Notes: generated by a model from the letters alone, not told the origin. A stretch of DNA of 38,160 nucleotides from Bacteroidota bacterium (GCA_016868455.1 VGGV01000021.1:1-38160), one strand, 5' to 3'. Counted from the stretch's first letter, positions 8,559 through 17,510 are shown. Numbers and translations are program-made.

Positions 8559-8849
8559 TCAGCCTTTTAAATGGTCGTCAATCAGCTTTTCGAGAATATT
8601 TAATTGTTCGGCCAGGTTCTCCCTTTCTATTCCGGCGGCAATACCGGCATTTTGTTCCGTGGCATACCAAAGCAATACCATACTGATATAATCCTGCATA
8701 TCCTTGCCGGCAAACCGGGTTTTAAACTCCAGTATTTTATCATGGATGGTCTTTAGGGTTTTCCGAACCACCTCTTCGTCCTCTGGCCGGATCTTTATAC
8801 GATAGCTGCGGTCACCAGCTACTGCGGATAGGGCAATTAATTCGCTCAT
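8559..8849 (-). CDS. zapA: Cell division protein ZapA
   Basis: ZapA binds and bundles FtsZ filaments. The 96-aa product has the N-terminal globular part (SYRIKIRPEDEEVVRKTLKTIHDKI) and a C-terminal helix suited to a coiled coil (ERENLAEQLNILEKLIDDHL), with usual length. Upstream on the same strand, past a small plus-strand gene, lie a coiled-coil protein gene and pheT. Confidence 0.9.
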   Translation of the reverse strand: MSELIALSAVAGDRSYRIKIRPEDEEVVRKTLKTIHDKILEFKTRFAGKDMQDYISMVLLWYATEQNAGIAAGIERENLAEQLNILEKLIDDHLKG

Positions 8850-9025
8850 ATATTTGGGGTTTTCAAAACCAATTGATTATATTCGATGCCCCTTACTGAC
8901 CCCCAGGCCTGCACTCTTCTGAAAACAAAGGTTAAGAGCACCTAACGAAACGGTTTTAAACGTTTGCCATTTTTGTCAAAGTTAAGTCATCAGTATTTAT
9001 TGATGCACTTTATCTGCAATTGTCA

Positions 9026-9223
9026 ATGCCCAAAGGAAATTGTCTCCGCGGTGTATTGAAAGATGAAAGAGGCCGGGTGTGCCGCACCATCGAGAAAAAG
9101 GTAGTGAGGGAACCGGAACAGGTTACATGGGATGGGTTAAATGATCTGCCTTACGGAAAATACACCCTCGAACTTTCGCATGAAGAAGAAGAGATGAGCA
9201 TGAACCTCGTAAAGAGGATTTAA
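9026..9223 (+). CDS. Small conserved protein, FlgD-Ig-like fold suspected
   Basis: A 65-aa product without signal peptide or membrane segment. The order LRGVLKDERGRVCRTIEKK then QVTWDGLNDLPYGKYTLEL resembles the beta-sandwich repeat of FlgD-Ig or T9SS-associated domains (a Gly-Arg turn, W-D-G-L and G-K-Y-T-L strands). I infer a small beta protein; its role is unknown. ATG 9026 is preferred over the TTG two codons upstream. It is the only plus-strand gene between RNase Y and FabH-like, and it ends one base before the convergent coiled-coil gene. Confidence 0.6.
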   Translation: MPKGNCLRGVLKDERGRVCRTIEKKVVREPEQVTWDGLNDLPYGKYTLELSHEEEEMSMNLVKRI

Positions 9224-9224
9224 T

Positions 9225-9527
9225 TTATTCTCCAAGTAATGCAATACAACGGTCAATCTCTTTCAGGTAACCATTGATTCTTTTTTCAAATTCCTTCTTA
9301 TCGGCCTCGCTCATCCGATAATTATCAGATTCGCCGGTGCTTACTTTTAAGATACTTACCTGCTGCCGCAGTTCGTCCACATTCTTTTGCTGGCCGGCTA
9401 TTTTTTGCTGTGCATTTTGTAAATCCTCTTTGAGGCGGTTGTTTTCTTTTTGTAAAACGGAATGCTGCTTCAGCAGTTGCCGGAGTTTGTCCTGAATACG
9501 TTTCAGATGTTGTTCTGATGGGTTCAT
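9225..9527 (-). CDS. Small coiled-coil protein overlapping pheT
   Basis: A 100-aa protein, almost entirely heptad-like: KRIQDKLRQLLKQHSVLQKEN, then NRLKEDLQNAQQKIAGQQKNVDEL. A short C-terminal helix (KKEFEKRINGYLKEIDRCIALL) follows. It has no membrane segment. Its ATG overlaps the pheT stop codon by four bases (ATGA at 9524-9527), so the two are translationally coupled. zapA lies about 380 nt further on the same strand. A ZapB-like division role would fit the architecture and neighbourhood but is inference. Confidence 0.75.
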   Translation of the reverse strand: MNPSEQHLKRIQDKLRQLLKQHSVLQKENNRLKEDLQNAQQKIAGQQKNVDELRQQVSILKVSTGESDNYRMSEADKKEFEKRINGYLKEIDRCIALLGE

Positions 9528-11950
9528 TTTCTGATTTCAGCCTTTAAGTCTTTTTCCAGGGCGGTAATAATCCTGCTCATCCAGCCATCAATCTCTTTAT
9601 CGGTCAGCGTCTTTTCTTCATCAAGGAAGGTAAAGTTAACGGCCATGGATTTTTTACCTGCCCCCACCTTTTCGCTTTCGAAAATATCAAAGAGTTTGAT
9701 GTCCATAAGCCGGTCCAGCTTTAATTTTTGCACAGTGTCACTAATAGCTGCCCACGACATGTCTTTGGCAACCACCATGGCCAGGTCCCGCTGTACAGCC
9801 GGGTATTTTGGCAGTTCCCTGATTTTTGCGGCTGGCTTACCGGCCAGTTCTGTCAATACCTCCCAGTTCAGCCCTGCAAAGAATACAGGTTGTTTGATGC
9901 CGAATTTTTCCAGTACGGTTCTTTTTACTTCGCCCAAGCCGGCCATTAAATGTCCGCTGAATTTATAAACGATGTGATTGGCAAGCCTGGGCACTTCAAG
10001 TTCTTCCGGCCTTCCGGCCTCAATACCTAACAACTGCATCAACTTTTCCACGATGCCCTTAAGATAGTAAAAATCAGCAGGTAATTTTTTTTGTTTCCAG
10101 GTGTCTTCGTTTTTATTACCAGTAACAACAAGGCAGAGGTTTTCTGTTTCACTGTACTTTCTCCCCGCCGGATTGGTGTATGCTTTTCCAAATTCAAATA
10201 AACGAAGCGAGTTATTCTTGCGGTTGAGGTTATGTGCCACAACTTCAAGCGCCGTTTCCAGTAATGAACTGCGCAGGATATTCAGTTCAGTGCTCAGGCT
10301 GTTAATCATTTTTACCATGCCCGGCTGTTCATCTTTTGTAAAATAAGCAGCGTTGGTAATGGAGTTGGTCAGCATTTCACTGAAGCCAAAACCAACCAGG
10401 GTGGCAGCCACCTTTTCACGGTAGGTTTCCGGAGCATAATTATCTTCAATAGCCGGGGTAATGGTAATGGCGCCGGGTATCTCAATATTATCCAGGCCGT
10501 CAATCCTTACAATCTCTTCCACTATATCTGCGGGCAGGCTGATATCAGGTTTGTGATAAGGAGCCGCCACCCGCAGTTCGTCAATACTTTCTTTAACGAT
10601 TTCAAATCCGAGGCTGGTCAGTATATTCTTTACTTCATCGGGGTGATAATTTTTGCCGCTGAGTTTTTTTATAAAGTGCCATTTGACGACTACTTCGGTT
10701 TTAGGTTTGGGGTCAGGAAATACATCCACCAGTTCAGAAGCAATTTCACCACCGCATATTTCCTTTATCAGGGCAGCCGCCCTTTTCAATACATTCACTG
10801 TGGCCGATATATCAGTGCCTTTCTCAAACCGTGAAGCGGCATCAGTTCTCAACCCGTGCCGGAAAGAGGTTTTGCGGGTAGTCACCGGGTTAAAACAGGC
10901 AGATTCAAGGAAGATGTTTTTTGTTTTTTCTGTAACACCGCTGTGCAGGCCGCCAAACACACCGGCAATGCACATGCCTTCCTTCTCATCGCAGATCATC
11001 AGGTCTTCTGCGCTCAGTTTTCTTTCCTTTTCATCCAGGGTGATGAACTTGGTTCCTTCCGGAAGGTTTTTCACAATAATCTTTCTTCCTCTTATTTTAT
11101 CTGCATCAAAAACATGGAGAGGCTGACCTGTTTCATGCTGGATGAAATTGGTGATATCAACAATATTGCTGATCGGCCGCTGGCCAATGGATTGTAGTTT
11201 TTGCTGCAGCCATTTCGGAGATTCCTGAATGGTTACATTGGCAATACTTATTCCCGAATACCGGGGGCAGGCTTTTGGATTTTCAACCCTGACCTCAGCA
11301 GGCAAAGAGTGGTTATCCGCTTTAAAACCGTTACCGTTCGGCATTTTGGGCCTGATATCTTTCCTGTCGTGATGGCTTAACCAGGCGCACACATCCCTTG
11401 CCACACCCCAATGGCTCATTGCGTCCATCCGGTTGGGGGTGAGGTCTATTTCATAAACTGTATCTTCATAAGGCTGAAAATAGGCAGCAGCCGGCATGCC
11501 CGTTATTGCATCATCAGGCAAAACTATTATACCGGCGTGGGAGGTTCCCAAACCAATCTCATCCTCTGCACAGATCATACCGTGGCTTTCCACATTTCTT
11601 ATTTTGGTCACTTTTATGGGCAGCGGTTCCCCGTTTACAGGATAGATAGTGGTGCCCGCTGTTGCCACTACCACTTTTTGCCCCGCTGCTACATTAGGCG
11701 CCCCGCAAACAATCTGCAATGGGTCACCATTTCCTGTATTTACTTTGGTAAGCGTTAGTTTATCAGCATTGGGATGTTTTTCAGTACTGAGCACTTCACC
11801 GATCACCAGTCCTTTCAGTCCTCCTTTTATTTCCTCATAGCGGGTCATGTTTTCCACCTCCAGTCCGACTGATGTCAGGAGGCGGCCGAGCCTTTCAGGC
11901 TCAACGGTTACCGGAAGATATTCGCTCAGCCATTTGTACGAAATCGTCAT
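9524..11950 (-). CDS. pheT: Phenylalanine--tRNA ligase beta subunit
   Basis: The beta subunit of the (alpha-beta)2 PheRS. The 808-aa product has normal bacterial length. The N-terminal EMAP/tRNA-binding domain (about residues 40-150; HPNADKLTLTKV and QIVCGAPNV) is followed by B3/B4, B5 and the catalytic-like core. The C-terminal FDX-ACB anticodon-binding domain starts near residue 715 (LPKYPAVQRDLAMVV) and ends with DKEIDGWMSRI. pheS is not in this window. A TATCTTTG element lies four bases before the ATG. Confidence 0.97.
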   Translation of the reverse strand: MTISYKWLSEYLPVTVEPERLGRLLTSVGLEVENMTRYEEIKGGLKGLVIGEVLSTEKHPNADKLTLTKVNTGNGDPLQIVCGAPNVAAGQKVVVATAGTTIYPVNGEPLPIKVTKIRNVESHGMICAEDEIGLGTSHAGIIVLPDDAITGMPAAAYFQPYEDTVYEIDLTPNRMDAMSHWGVARDVCAWLSHHDRKDIRPKMPNGNGFKADNHSLPAEVRVENPKACPRYSGISIANVTIQESPKWLQQKLQSIGQRPISNIVDITNFIQHETGQPLHVFDADKIRGRKIIVKNLPEGTKFITLDEKERKLSAEDLMICDEKEGMCIAGVFGGLHSGVTEKTKNIFLESACFNPVTTRKTSFRHGLRTDAASRFEKGTDISATVNVLKRAAALIKEICGGEIASELVDVFPDPKPKTEVVVKWHFIKKLSGKNYHPDEVKNILTSLGFEIVKESIDELRVAAPYHKPDISLPADIVEEIVRIDGLDNIEIPGAITITPAIEDNYAPETYREKVAATLVGFGFSEMLTNSITNAAYFTKDEQPGMVKMINSLSTELNILRSSLLETALEVVAHNLNRKNNSLRLFEFGKAYTNPAGRKYSETENLCLVVTGNKNEDTWKQKKLPADFYYLKGIVEKLMQLLGIEAGRPEELEVPRLANHIVYKFSGHLMAGLGEVKRTVLEKFGIKQPVFFAGLNWEVLTELAGKPAAKIRELPKYPAVQRDLAMVVAKDMSWAAISDTVQKLKLDRLMDIKLFDIFESEKVGAGKKSMAVNFTFLDEEKTLTDKEIDGWMSRIITALEKDLKAEIRK

Positions 11951-11954
11951 GCAG

Positions 11955-11962
11955 CAAAGATA
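11955..11962 (-). promoter_or_regulatory. -7-like element abutting the pheT start
   Basis: TATCTTTG matches TAnnTTTG and is followed by CTGC and the ATG. If functional, transcription would begin at or near the start codon. No TTTG lies at the canonical spacing upstream. Confidence 0.35.
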
Positions 11963-11977
11963 AGAGTAGGAAGGTAA

Positions 11978-13054
11978 CTACATCCTGTAACAAACGGCAT
12001 TAATGTTCATTCCGGCGCCTACAGAAGCAAACATTACTACATCACCCGGTTGCAGATCATGATGGTCCCATACTCCTTTTTTAACCATATCAAATAAAGT
12101 AGGTATGGTGGCAACAGAGCTGTTGCCGAGTTTATGGATATTCATGGGCATTACATGTTCCGTCATTTCCTTTTCTCCGCAGATTTTAAAAAGTCTTTTA
12201 ACTATGGCCTCATCCATTTTTTCATTGGCCTGATGAATAAAAACTTTTTTAAGCTGCTGTACGGGCACGCCGGCTTTTTCGAGACATGTTTTCATGGCCA
12301 GCGGCACATGCTGAAGGGCATATTCATAAATTTTACGTCCTTTCATTTTAATGAACCTGATACGGGGATCACTGCCCGGGAAATTGCTTTTACCAAAATA
12401 GAGATAGTAAGCTTCATCCATACAATGACTTTGCACACTCCAGGAAAGAATACCGCTGCTTCCGGCATCTGCCGGTTTTGCTTCTACAACCGATGCACCG
12501 GCGCCATCGGAAAAGATCATACTGTCACGGTCGTACACATCCAGCACCCTGCTGAGCGTTTCAGTACCTATCACCAGCGCTTTTTTGGCAATGCCTGCTT
12601 TGAAATAAGTATCAGCCTGTATAAGCCCCTGCACCCAGCCGGGACATCCGAAGAGAATATCATAGGCCACGCAATTGGGGTTTCTGATCCCAAGACCATG
12701 CTTTACCCTTGATGCCAGCGCCGGCAGCACATCCGTTTGTATGGTATGTTTAAGTACATTGCCAAAGTTGTGCGCCAATATGATCTGGTCCAGCTCTTCA
12801 GGATCAATTCCGCTTTCTTCAATAGCCAGCTTTGATGCAACGATTGCCATATCAGAAGCGTTGATATTTTCGCAGGCATAACGGCGTTCTTCAATACCGG
12901 TGATCTCTCTGAATTTTTCCACCACTTCTTCAGGATGTGTTTCAATACGCTGGTTATCTTCAGCGTAAAAATTATGAACGGTGAAATCCCGGTTGGATTT
13001 TACTACTTCAGGGATAAAACATCCCGTTCCGGTAATAACGGTCTTTACATTCAT
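11978..13054 (-). CDS. 3-oxoacyl-ACP synthase III family protein (FabH-like)
   Basis: A thiolase-fold condensing enzyme of 358 aa. The catalytic triad is visible: Cys137 in DILFGCPGW, His in FIHQANEKMD and Asn in HKLGNSSVATIP. The C-terminal glycine-rich MFASVGAGMNINAVC is typical of KAS III. It is longer than E. coli FabH (317 aa), with extra N-terminal sequence (HNFYAEDNQRIETHPEEVV), so it may be a paralogue for a special acyl chain rather than the housekeeping initiator. fabI lies nearby on the opposite strand, which suggests a fatty acid role. The exact substrate cannot be told from sequence. Confidence 0.9.
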   Translation of the reverse strand: MNVKTVITGTGCFIPEVVKSNRDFTVHNFYAEDNQRIETHPEEVVEKFREITGIEERRYACENINASDMAIVASKLAIEESGIDPEELDQIILAHNFGNVLKHTIQTDVLPALASRVKHGLGIRNPNCVAYDILFGCPGWVQGLIQADTYFKAGIAKKALVIGTETLSRVLDVYDRDSMIFSDGAGASVVEAKPADAGSSGILSWSVQSHCMDEAYYLYFGKSNFPGSDPRIRFIKMKGRKIYEYALQHVPLAMKTCLEKAGVPVQQLKKVFIHQANEKMDEAIVKRLFKICGEKEMTEHVMPMNIHKLGNSSVATIPTLFDMVKKGVWDHHDLQPGDVVMFASVGAGMNINAVCYRM

Positions 13055-13189
13055 GTTTTGACAGTTTGGGAATGCATGAGGCAGGCAATCACCATAAAGA
13101 TAATAGCCAAAGCCACTAACGCATGTTTGGTTTCAAAGTTAAGTTATGAAATGCTAAATTTCCTGTCAAAAATCAATCAACCGCATTCA

Positions 13190-13396
13190 ATGAAGCTGAA
13201 AACACTTGCTATAATGGCGATTATTATTGTTTCGTTGTTTCCTGTTTACCTGCTGTACGGTTATTTACGCCGGGCTTTGGAGCCGGAAAGATCTCCGCGT
13301 CGGTTTCTATTATGGCTGATGGCTGTATTTACACTGATTTTTGTTTATACATTTTTGGTGGTATTGATTATCAGGCTGGTTTTTCCCGGAGCGTAG
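13190..13396 (+). CDS. Small two-helix membrane protein
   Basis: A 68-aa product with two hydrophobic helices (AIMAIIIVSLFPVYLLYG and LWLMAVFTLIFVYTFLVVLII), joined by a short basic loop (RRALEPERSPRRF). No family is recognised. An in-frame ATG at 13151 would add 13 residues; I prefer 13190 because MKLKTLA is a typical start before a membrane helix. The gene lies between the divergent FabH-like gene and fabI. Compositional evidence only. Confidence 0.6.
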   Translation: MKLKTLAIMAIIIVSLFPVYLLYGYLRRALEPERSPRRFLLWLMAVFTLIFVYTFLVVLIIRLVFPGA

Positions 13397-13530
13397 AATT
13401 GTAATTTCGCCTCCTGCAGGGTTGTTTTGCTGTGTTGTACCGGCAACTCCTTATTTTTACTGTTCAAACAGGTAAGATGAAAATAAATATTTGTTTTTGA
13501 CAATACCTTTTTCAGACACGGTTATTCAGC

Positions 13531-13550
13531 TTCTGCAAAATTCTGCAAAA
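13531..13550. repeat. Exact 10-bp direct repeat upstream of fabI
   Basis: TTCTGCAAAA occurs twice in tandem, 57 nt before the fabI start. One helical turn of spacing would suit an operator, but this is unproven. Confidence 0.5.
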
Positions 13551-13607
13551 TATTTAATGAGCTGTTGAAGGAAGGAAAGATGAAATAAAAAATATCAAAC
13601 CGAAAAT

Positions 13608-14438
13608 ATGGCACATAACTTACTTAAAGGAAAGAAGGGGATCATCTTCGGCGCCCTGGATGAAAAATCCATAGCATGGAAAACAGCATTGAAATGCCAT
13701 GAAGAGGGGGCACAATTAGTATTAACCAATGCCCCGGTGGCGTTGCGCATGGGCGAAATAAACAAACTGGCCGAAGCATGCAGAAATGCGCCGGTTATTG
13801 GAGCGGATGTCACCAATATGGATGACCTTAAAAGCCTTTTCGAAAAATCCATGGAGCATTTTGGCGGCAAAATTGATTTCATCCTGCACTCCATCGGCAT
13901 GAGCCTGAACGTAAGAAAAGGCAAGCATTATACAGAGATGAATTATGAATGGAACCAGAAAACGCTTGACATATCCGCCATGAGCCTGCATAAAGTGCTT
14001 CGTACAGCTTGGGATATGGATGCCCTGAATGAATGGGGCAGTGTGGTGGCGCTTACCTATATTGCTGCCCAGCGGGTATTTCCTGACTATAATGAAATGG
14101 CGGATGCAAAAGCACTTTTGGAAAGTGTGACCAGGATGTTCGGTTATTATTATGGTGAAAAAAAGAAAGTAAGAGTAAATACGATTTCACAATCACCAAC
14201 AAGAACTACTGCCGGCAGCGGCGTAAAGGGGTTTGATGGCTTTATTAATTATGCCGAAGCGATGAGCCCCCTGGGGAACGCTTCAGCTGAAGATTGTGCT
14301 AATTATTGTGTAACGCTGTTCAGCGACCTTACCCGTTATGTAACCATGCAAAACCTTTTTCATGATGGCGGTTTCAGCTTTACGGGAGTTACAGCAGGGG
14401 TGATTGAAAAGATGGAGAACCCCAACCTTAAAGGGTAG
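13608..14438 (+). CDS. fabI: Enoyl-[acyl-carrier-protein] reductase (NADH), FabI
   Basis: Reduces trans-2-enoyl-ACP in the last step of each fatty acid elongation cycle. The 276-aa SDR-fold protein has the divergent FabI nucleotide site (GIIFGALDEKSIAW), Tyr151 and the catalytic Tyr161 with Lys168 (YNEMADAK, Y-x6-K), and VRVNTISQSPTRTTAGSG, the substrate-binding loop of FabI. The end GGFSFTGVTAGVIEKM is typical. It stands alone, with a strong terminator. Confidence 0.96.
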   Translation: MAHNLLKGKKGIIFGALDEKSIAWKTALKCHEEGAQLVLTNAPVALRMGEINKLAEACRNAPVIGADVTNMDDLKSLFEKSMEHFGGKIDFILHSIGMSLNVRKGKHYTEMNYEWNQKTLDISAMSLHKVLRTAWDMDALNEWGSVVALTYIAAQRVFPDYNEMADAKALLESVTRMFGYYYGEKKKVRVNTISQSPTRTTAGSGVKGFDGFINYAEAMSPLGNASAEDCANYCVTLFSDLTRYVTMQNLFHDGGFSFTGVTAGVIEKMENPNLKG

Positions 14439-14460
14439 TTTAAAACCCTGATAAAACTTA

Positions 14461-14485
14461 AGCCTCCTTACCCGGAGGCTTTTTT
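14461..14485 (+). terminator. Intrinsic terminator of fabI
   Basis: AGCCTCC-TTACCC-GGAGGCT is followed by a T6 run, 22 nt after the stop codon. Confidence 0.93.
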
Positions 14486-14525
14486 GTACTGTAATAATCT
14501 TTAAATGAGTATATGATCTAAGTCT

Positions 14526-14543
14526 CTCCGCCAGTCAGCGGAG
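14526..14543. repeat. 18-nt palindrome (family C)
   Basis: CTCCGC-CAGTCA-GCGGAG between the fabI terminator and the DUF2795 stop codon. It has no T tail, so it looks like a repeat element rather than a terminator. Confidence 0.55.
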
Positions 14544-14553
14544 GACAGGGGGA

Positions 14554-14775
14554 TTAATATTCGTCTTCATTAAACAAAAAATCATCCTGCGTGGGATAGT
14601 CGGGCCAGATATCTTCAATGGTCTCATAAACATCGCCCTCATCCTCCAGTTCCTGCAGGTTTTCCACCACTTCAATAGGGGCGCCGCTGCGTATGGCATA
14701 ATCTATCAGTTCATCTTTGGTGGCTGGCCAGGGAGCATCTTCCAGGTACGAGGCTAATTCTAAGGTCCAGAACAT
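14554..14775 (-). CDS. DUF2795 domain protein
   Basis: A 73-aa soluble acidic protein. The core (WTLELASYLEDAPWPATKDELIDYAIRSGAPIEVVENLQEL) matches what I know of the DUF2795 fold, in which a helical half with W-P-A-T-K-x-E-L is followed by a small C-terminal segment. The end (DIWPDYPTQDDFLFNEDEY) is strongly acidic. The function of the family is not known to me. It has its own canonical promoter (14834-14864) and about 50 nt of leader. Confidence 0.88.
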   Translation of the reverse strand: MFWTLELASYLEDAPWPATKDELIDYAIRSGAPIEVVENLQELEDEGDVYETIEDIWPDYPTQDDFLFNEDEY

Positions 14776-14833
14776 TCACTCAGTGTTTTATTTCAGAATA
14801 AGGTTGCAGAATTTGGATCTTTCTAATTTTCCG

Positions 14834-14864
14834 CAAAAGTAGTTGTATTAACGATTTTTCCAAA
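14834..14864 (-). promoter_or_regulatory. Canonical Bacteroidota promoter of the DUF2795 gene
   Basis: On the minus strand TTTG (14861-14864), exactly 19 nt, then TACTTTTG (14834-14841). Both elements fit TTTG-N19-TAnnTTTG perfectly. Confidence 0.85.
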
Positions 14865-14985
14865 TCCTTAGTTGTAAACGGTTTTTTGAATAATTTCCTA
14901 AAAATCAGCTTCTTTTAGCCTGTTTCTTTTTTTGATGCCGGAGGTTTTTACGGATATTTGATTTATTGTAAACCCTGCTTTCAGT

Positions 14986-15636
14986 ATGCTAAAGGGAAAA
15001 AATATTTATAAACGATTTGGAACGGTAGAAGTACTGAAAGGGGTAAATATCGAAATTAATAAAGGAGAAGTGGTGTCTATAGCAGGACCTTCGGGCTCAG
15101 GCAAAAGCACCCTTTTGCATATTTTGGGAACCCTGGACAGGGCAGATATTGGAGAGGTGATGATGGCGGACATGAATATCAGTAAACTTACAGGTAAAAA
15201 GCTGGCTTCCTTCCGTAACAAACACATTGGTTTTGTTTTTCAATTTCACCATCTTTTACCTGAGTTTACTGCGCTGGAAAACGTATGCATACCCGGCTGG
15301 CTGAGCCGAAGAAAAAGAAAAGAAGTGGAAAAAGAGGCGAAAGAAATACTGGGAATACTGGGGCTGACAGAAAGATTACAAAACAAACCGAACCAGCTTT
15401 CCGGGGGCGAGCAGCAGCGGGTGGCAGTGGCAAGGGCGCTGATTAATAAACCGGATATCGTTTTAGCCGACGAGCCGAGCGGCAACCTGGATACAGCTAA
15501 TGCAAAAGAACTGCACCAATTGTTTTTCGGGCTGCGGGAACAGTTTAATCAAACTTTCCTGATCGTTACGCATAATGAAGAACTAGCACAACTAAGCGAC
15601 CGGGTGCTTCATATGAAAGACGGGAAGATTGTTTGA
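14986..15636 (+). CDS. lolD: ABC transporter ATP-binding protein, LolD type
   Basis: An ATPase subunit of the kind that drives LolCE/MacB-like lipoprotein extraction from the inner membrane. The 216-aa protein has Walker [10 protein letters not shown] (residues 34-42), the Q-loop [10 protein letters not shown], signature LSGGEQQR and Walker B IVLADEP, then the H-loop IVTHNEEL. The [13 protein letters not shown] segment is characteristic of the LolD/FtsE/MacB group. No permease gene is in the window, so the partner is encoded elsewhere. LolD is the best assignment but FtsE-like use cannot be excluded. Confidence 0.85.
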   Translation: MLKGKNIYKRFGTVEVLKGVNIEINKGEVVSIAGPSGSGKSTLLHILGTLDRADIGEVMMADMNISKLTGKKLASFRNKHIGFVFQFHHLLPEFTALENVCIPGWLSRRKRKEVEKEAKEILGILGLTERLQNKPNQLSGGEQQRVAVARALINKPDIVLADEPSGNLDTANAKELHQLFFGLREQFNQTFLIVTHNEELAQLSDRVLHMKDGKIV

Positions 15637-15718
15637 TGTGCTGATGAGCCAATTTGATAATGTGTAAATAAATACCTGATTGAAAGAAATTACATCAGCG
15701 CATGATCAAAACAGCAAA

Positions 15719-16279
15719 TTACACTCTCGGCTTCCAGGGAATTTCTTCTGCGCCAAGATGGTGAGCAGCAAAACGGCTGAGTACAAAAAGATAATCACTC
15801 AGCCTGTTGAGGTATTGAATAATGAGGGGTTCTGTTTCATCCTTCTTTTTTTGAAGCCGCACACAACAGCGTTCAGCCCGTCGGCATACGCAGCGGGACA
15901 CATGCAGGGTGGAAACTGCCACATGACCGCACGGAAGAATGAATGATTTCATCGGCGGCAGCGCCTCACTCATCTTATCCATTTCATTTTCTAGCAGGGT
16001 TATATCTTCTTCTTTCAGGTCGGGTATCTTCAGTTTTGGTTCTTTTTCCGGGTCGCAGGCGAGAGCAGAACCGATAGTAAAGAGCCGGTCCTGCACTTCA
16101 CGGAGTATGCTGGGAACGGAGTTCGCTTTCAAATGATCAATACAAAGGCCGATGAAGGAATTCAATTCATCCACGGTGCCATAAGCTTCAATGCGGCGGT
16201 GTGACTTGGCGACTTTTGTTCCGCCAATCAATGAAGTGGTTCCCTTATCGCCGGTCCTGGTATAAATCTTTGATGCCAT
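15719..16279 (-). CDS. Cob(I)yrinic acid a,c-diamide adenosyltransferase, PduO type
   Basis: Transfers the adenosyl group of ATP to cob(I)alamin to make coenzyme B12. The 186-aa helical-bundle protein has the N-terminal YTRTGDKGTTSLIGG (ATP site), AYGTVDELNSFIG, ILPCGHVAVSTLHVSR with RRAERC, and the C-terminal LNRLSDYLFVLSR, all PduO hallmarks. It is convergent with lolD, and the second ABC ATPase is nine bases upstream on the same strand, so they are likely co-transcribed. No other cobalamin gene is nearby, which suggests salvage or remodelling. Confidence 0.95.
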   Translation of the reverse strand: MASKIYTRTGDKGTTSLIGGTKVAKSHRRIEAYGTVDELNSFIGLCIDHLKANSVPSILREVQDRLFTIGSALACDPEKEPKLKIPDLKEEDITLLENEMDKMSEALPPMKSFILPCGHVAVSTLHVSRCVCRRAERCCVRLQKKKDETEPLIIQYLNRLSDYLFVLSRFAAHHLGAEEIPWKPRV

Positions 16280-16287
16280 TTTCTATG

Positions 16288-17037
16288 TTACTGGTAAATG
16301 ACTGCTTTTTCATTTTTCTTATCACTTTCCACTATGCCATCCCGCAGGCGGATAACCCGCCGGGCATGGTTGGCAATATCTTCTTCATGGGTAACCACCA
16401 CGATGGTATTGCCGTTTTTGTAAATATTGTCAAATATCGCCATTATTTCATAGGAGGTTTTGGTATCGAGGTTACCCGTGGGTTCATCGGCAAGAATAAT
16501 GGAAGGGTTGTTTACCAGTGCACGGGCAATAGCCACCCGCTGGCACTGGCCTCCCGAAAGTTCATTGGGTTTATGATGGCTCCTGTCGGTGAGGTTTACC
16601 ATTTCCATCACCTGCATGGCTTTTTCTGCCCGCATTTTTCTTCCCATGCCGGCATAAACCAGCGGGAGCGCCACATTTTCCAGGGCAGTAAGACGGGGTA
16701 AAAGGTTGAATTGCTGAAAGACAAAACCGATCTCTCTGTTGCGTATTTCAGCCAACTCATTATCACTCATTTCGCTTACATCATTATTGTTCAGCACATA
16801 TCTCCCCTCTGTGGGGGTATCAAGACACCCGATAATATTCATCAGCGTACTCTTGCCTGAACCGGAAGGCCCCATCAGCGCCACATACTCATTTTTATAA
16901 ATATCAAGCGAAATACCTTTCAGCACCTGCAATTCCTGCCGGCCCATGAAGTAGCTTTTGCAGATGTTTTCTAGATGGATGATACCCCCGGCCCCTGAAG
17001 GAGTGTTAAGAGAGCTATTAAAACTTGGAGGGTTCAT
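16288..17037 (-). CDS. ABC transporter ATP-binding protein, MacB/LolD-like
   Basis: A 249-aa ATPase with an N-terminal extension of about 18 residues before the ABC fold ([23 protein letters not shown] is its first strand region). Walker [10 protein letters not shown], signature [15 protein letters not shown], Walker [14 protein letters not shown] and the H-loop VVTHEEDIA are all intact. The [30 protein letters not shown] pattern and [11 protein letters not shown] are typical of MacB-type exporters. No permease is adjacent. It sits 44 nt after gatC on the same strand, and the adenosyltransferase follows closely. Confidence 0.9.
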   Translation of the reverse strand: MNPPSFNSSLNTPSGAGGIIHLENICKSYFMGRQELQVLKGISLDIYKNEYVALMGPSGSGKSTLMNIIGCLDTPTEGRYVLNNNDVSEMSDNELAEIRNREIGFVFQQFNLLPRLTALENVALPLVYAGMGRKMRAEKAMQVMEMVNLTDRSHHKPNELSGGQCQRVAIARALVNNPSIILADEPTGNLDTKTSYEIMAIFDNIYKNGNTIVVVTHEEDIANHARRVIRLRDGIVESDKKNEKAVIYQ

Positions 17038-17081
17038 CCTGGGATCAAAAATTATTTGCTGATGAAAAAATAAATTCGGTT

Positions 17082-17396
17082 TTATTTCTCCCCGCCTGCC
17101 GGCGGGGCCGGGGGTATCACTTTGGGAACCTTAAAGAAAATGGTATCATGCGCCGGTGCATTCTTCAGCGCCTCCTCCCGGCTGATGGAACCAATAACCG
17201 CATCATCCCGCAGCACATTTAATTCTTCACTCATGTGCAATAACGGCTCAACCCCTTCAAGGTTCAGTTCATTCAGTTTTTCCACAAATGCAATCATCCG
17301 CTGCAGGTCATTTTTAATCTCTGCTTTCTCCGCTTCATTGAACTGAAGACGGGCAAGATGAGCCAGTTTATCTACCAATGCATCGTTTACTTCCAT
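17082..17396 (-). CDS. gatC: Aspartyl/glutamyl-tRNA amidotransferase subunit C
   Basis: The small stabilising subunit of GatCAB. The 104-aa product starts at ATG 17396 ([17 protein letters not shown]), and [28 protein letters not shown] and LRDDAV are family features. The usual C-terminal FKVPKV is followed by [11 protein letters not shown], encoded across a GC palindrome (17090-17107), so the tail is probably an extension made by the repeat. It is separate from gatA, and no gatB is in the window. Confidence 0.93.
   Translation of the reverse strand: MEVNDALVDKLAHLARLQFNEAEKAEIKNDLQRMIAFVEKLNELNLEGVEPLLHMSEELNVLRDDAVIGSISREEALKNAPAHDTIFFKVPKVIPPAPPAGGEK
17090..17107. repeat. 18-nt palindrome at the gatC 3' end
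   Basis: CCCCGCCTGCCGGCGGGG is nearly self-complementary and encodes part of the atypical Pro/Gly-rich GatC tail. It resembles family A by its CCTGCCGG core. Confidence 0.55.
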
Positions 17397-17492
17397 TTTA
17401 CAAATATAGTTTATCGTATATGGGTTTTGGTTTATTGTTGTGCGTCTTATTTTCAGAAAGCATTTCTGATTTGTAAGAACCATAAACCACTA

Positions 17493-17510
17493 ACCCGATA
17501 GCTATCGGGT
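17493..17510. repeat. 18-nt palindrome (family B)
   Basis: ACCCGATAGCTATCGGGT, perfect palindrome, between the divergent gatC and trpS starts. Other copies: 18584-18601, 37897-37914, 37926-37943. Confidence 0.75.
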
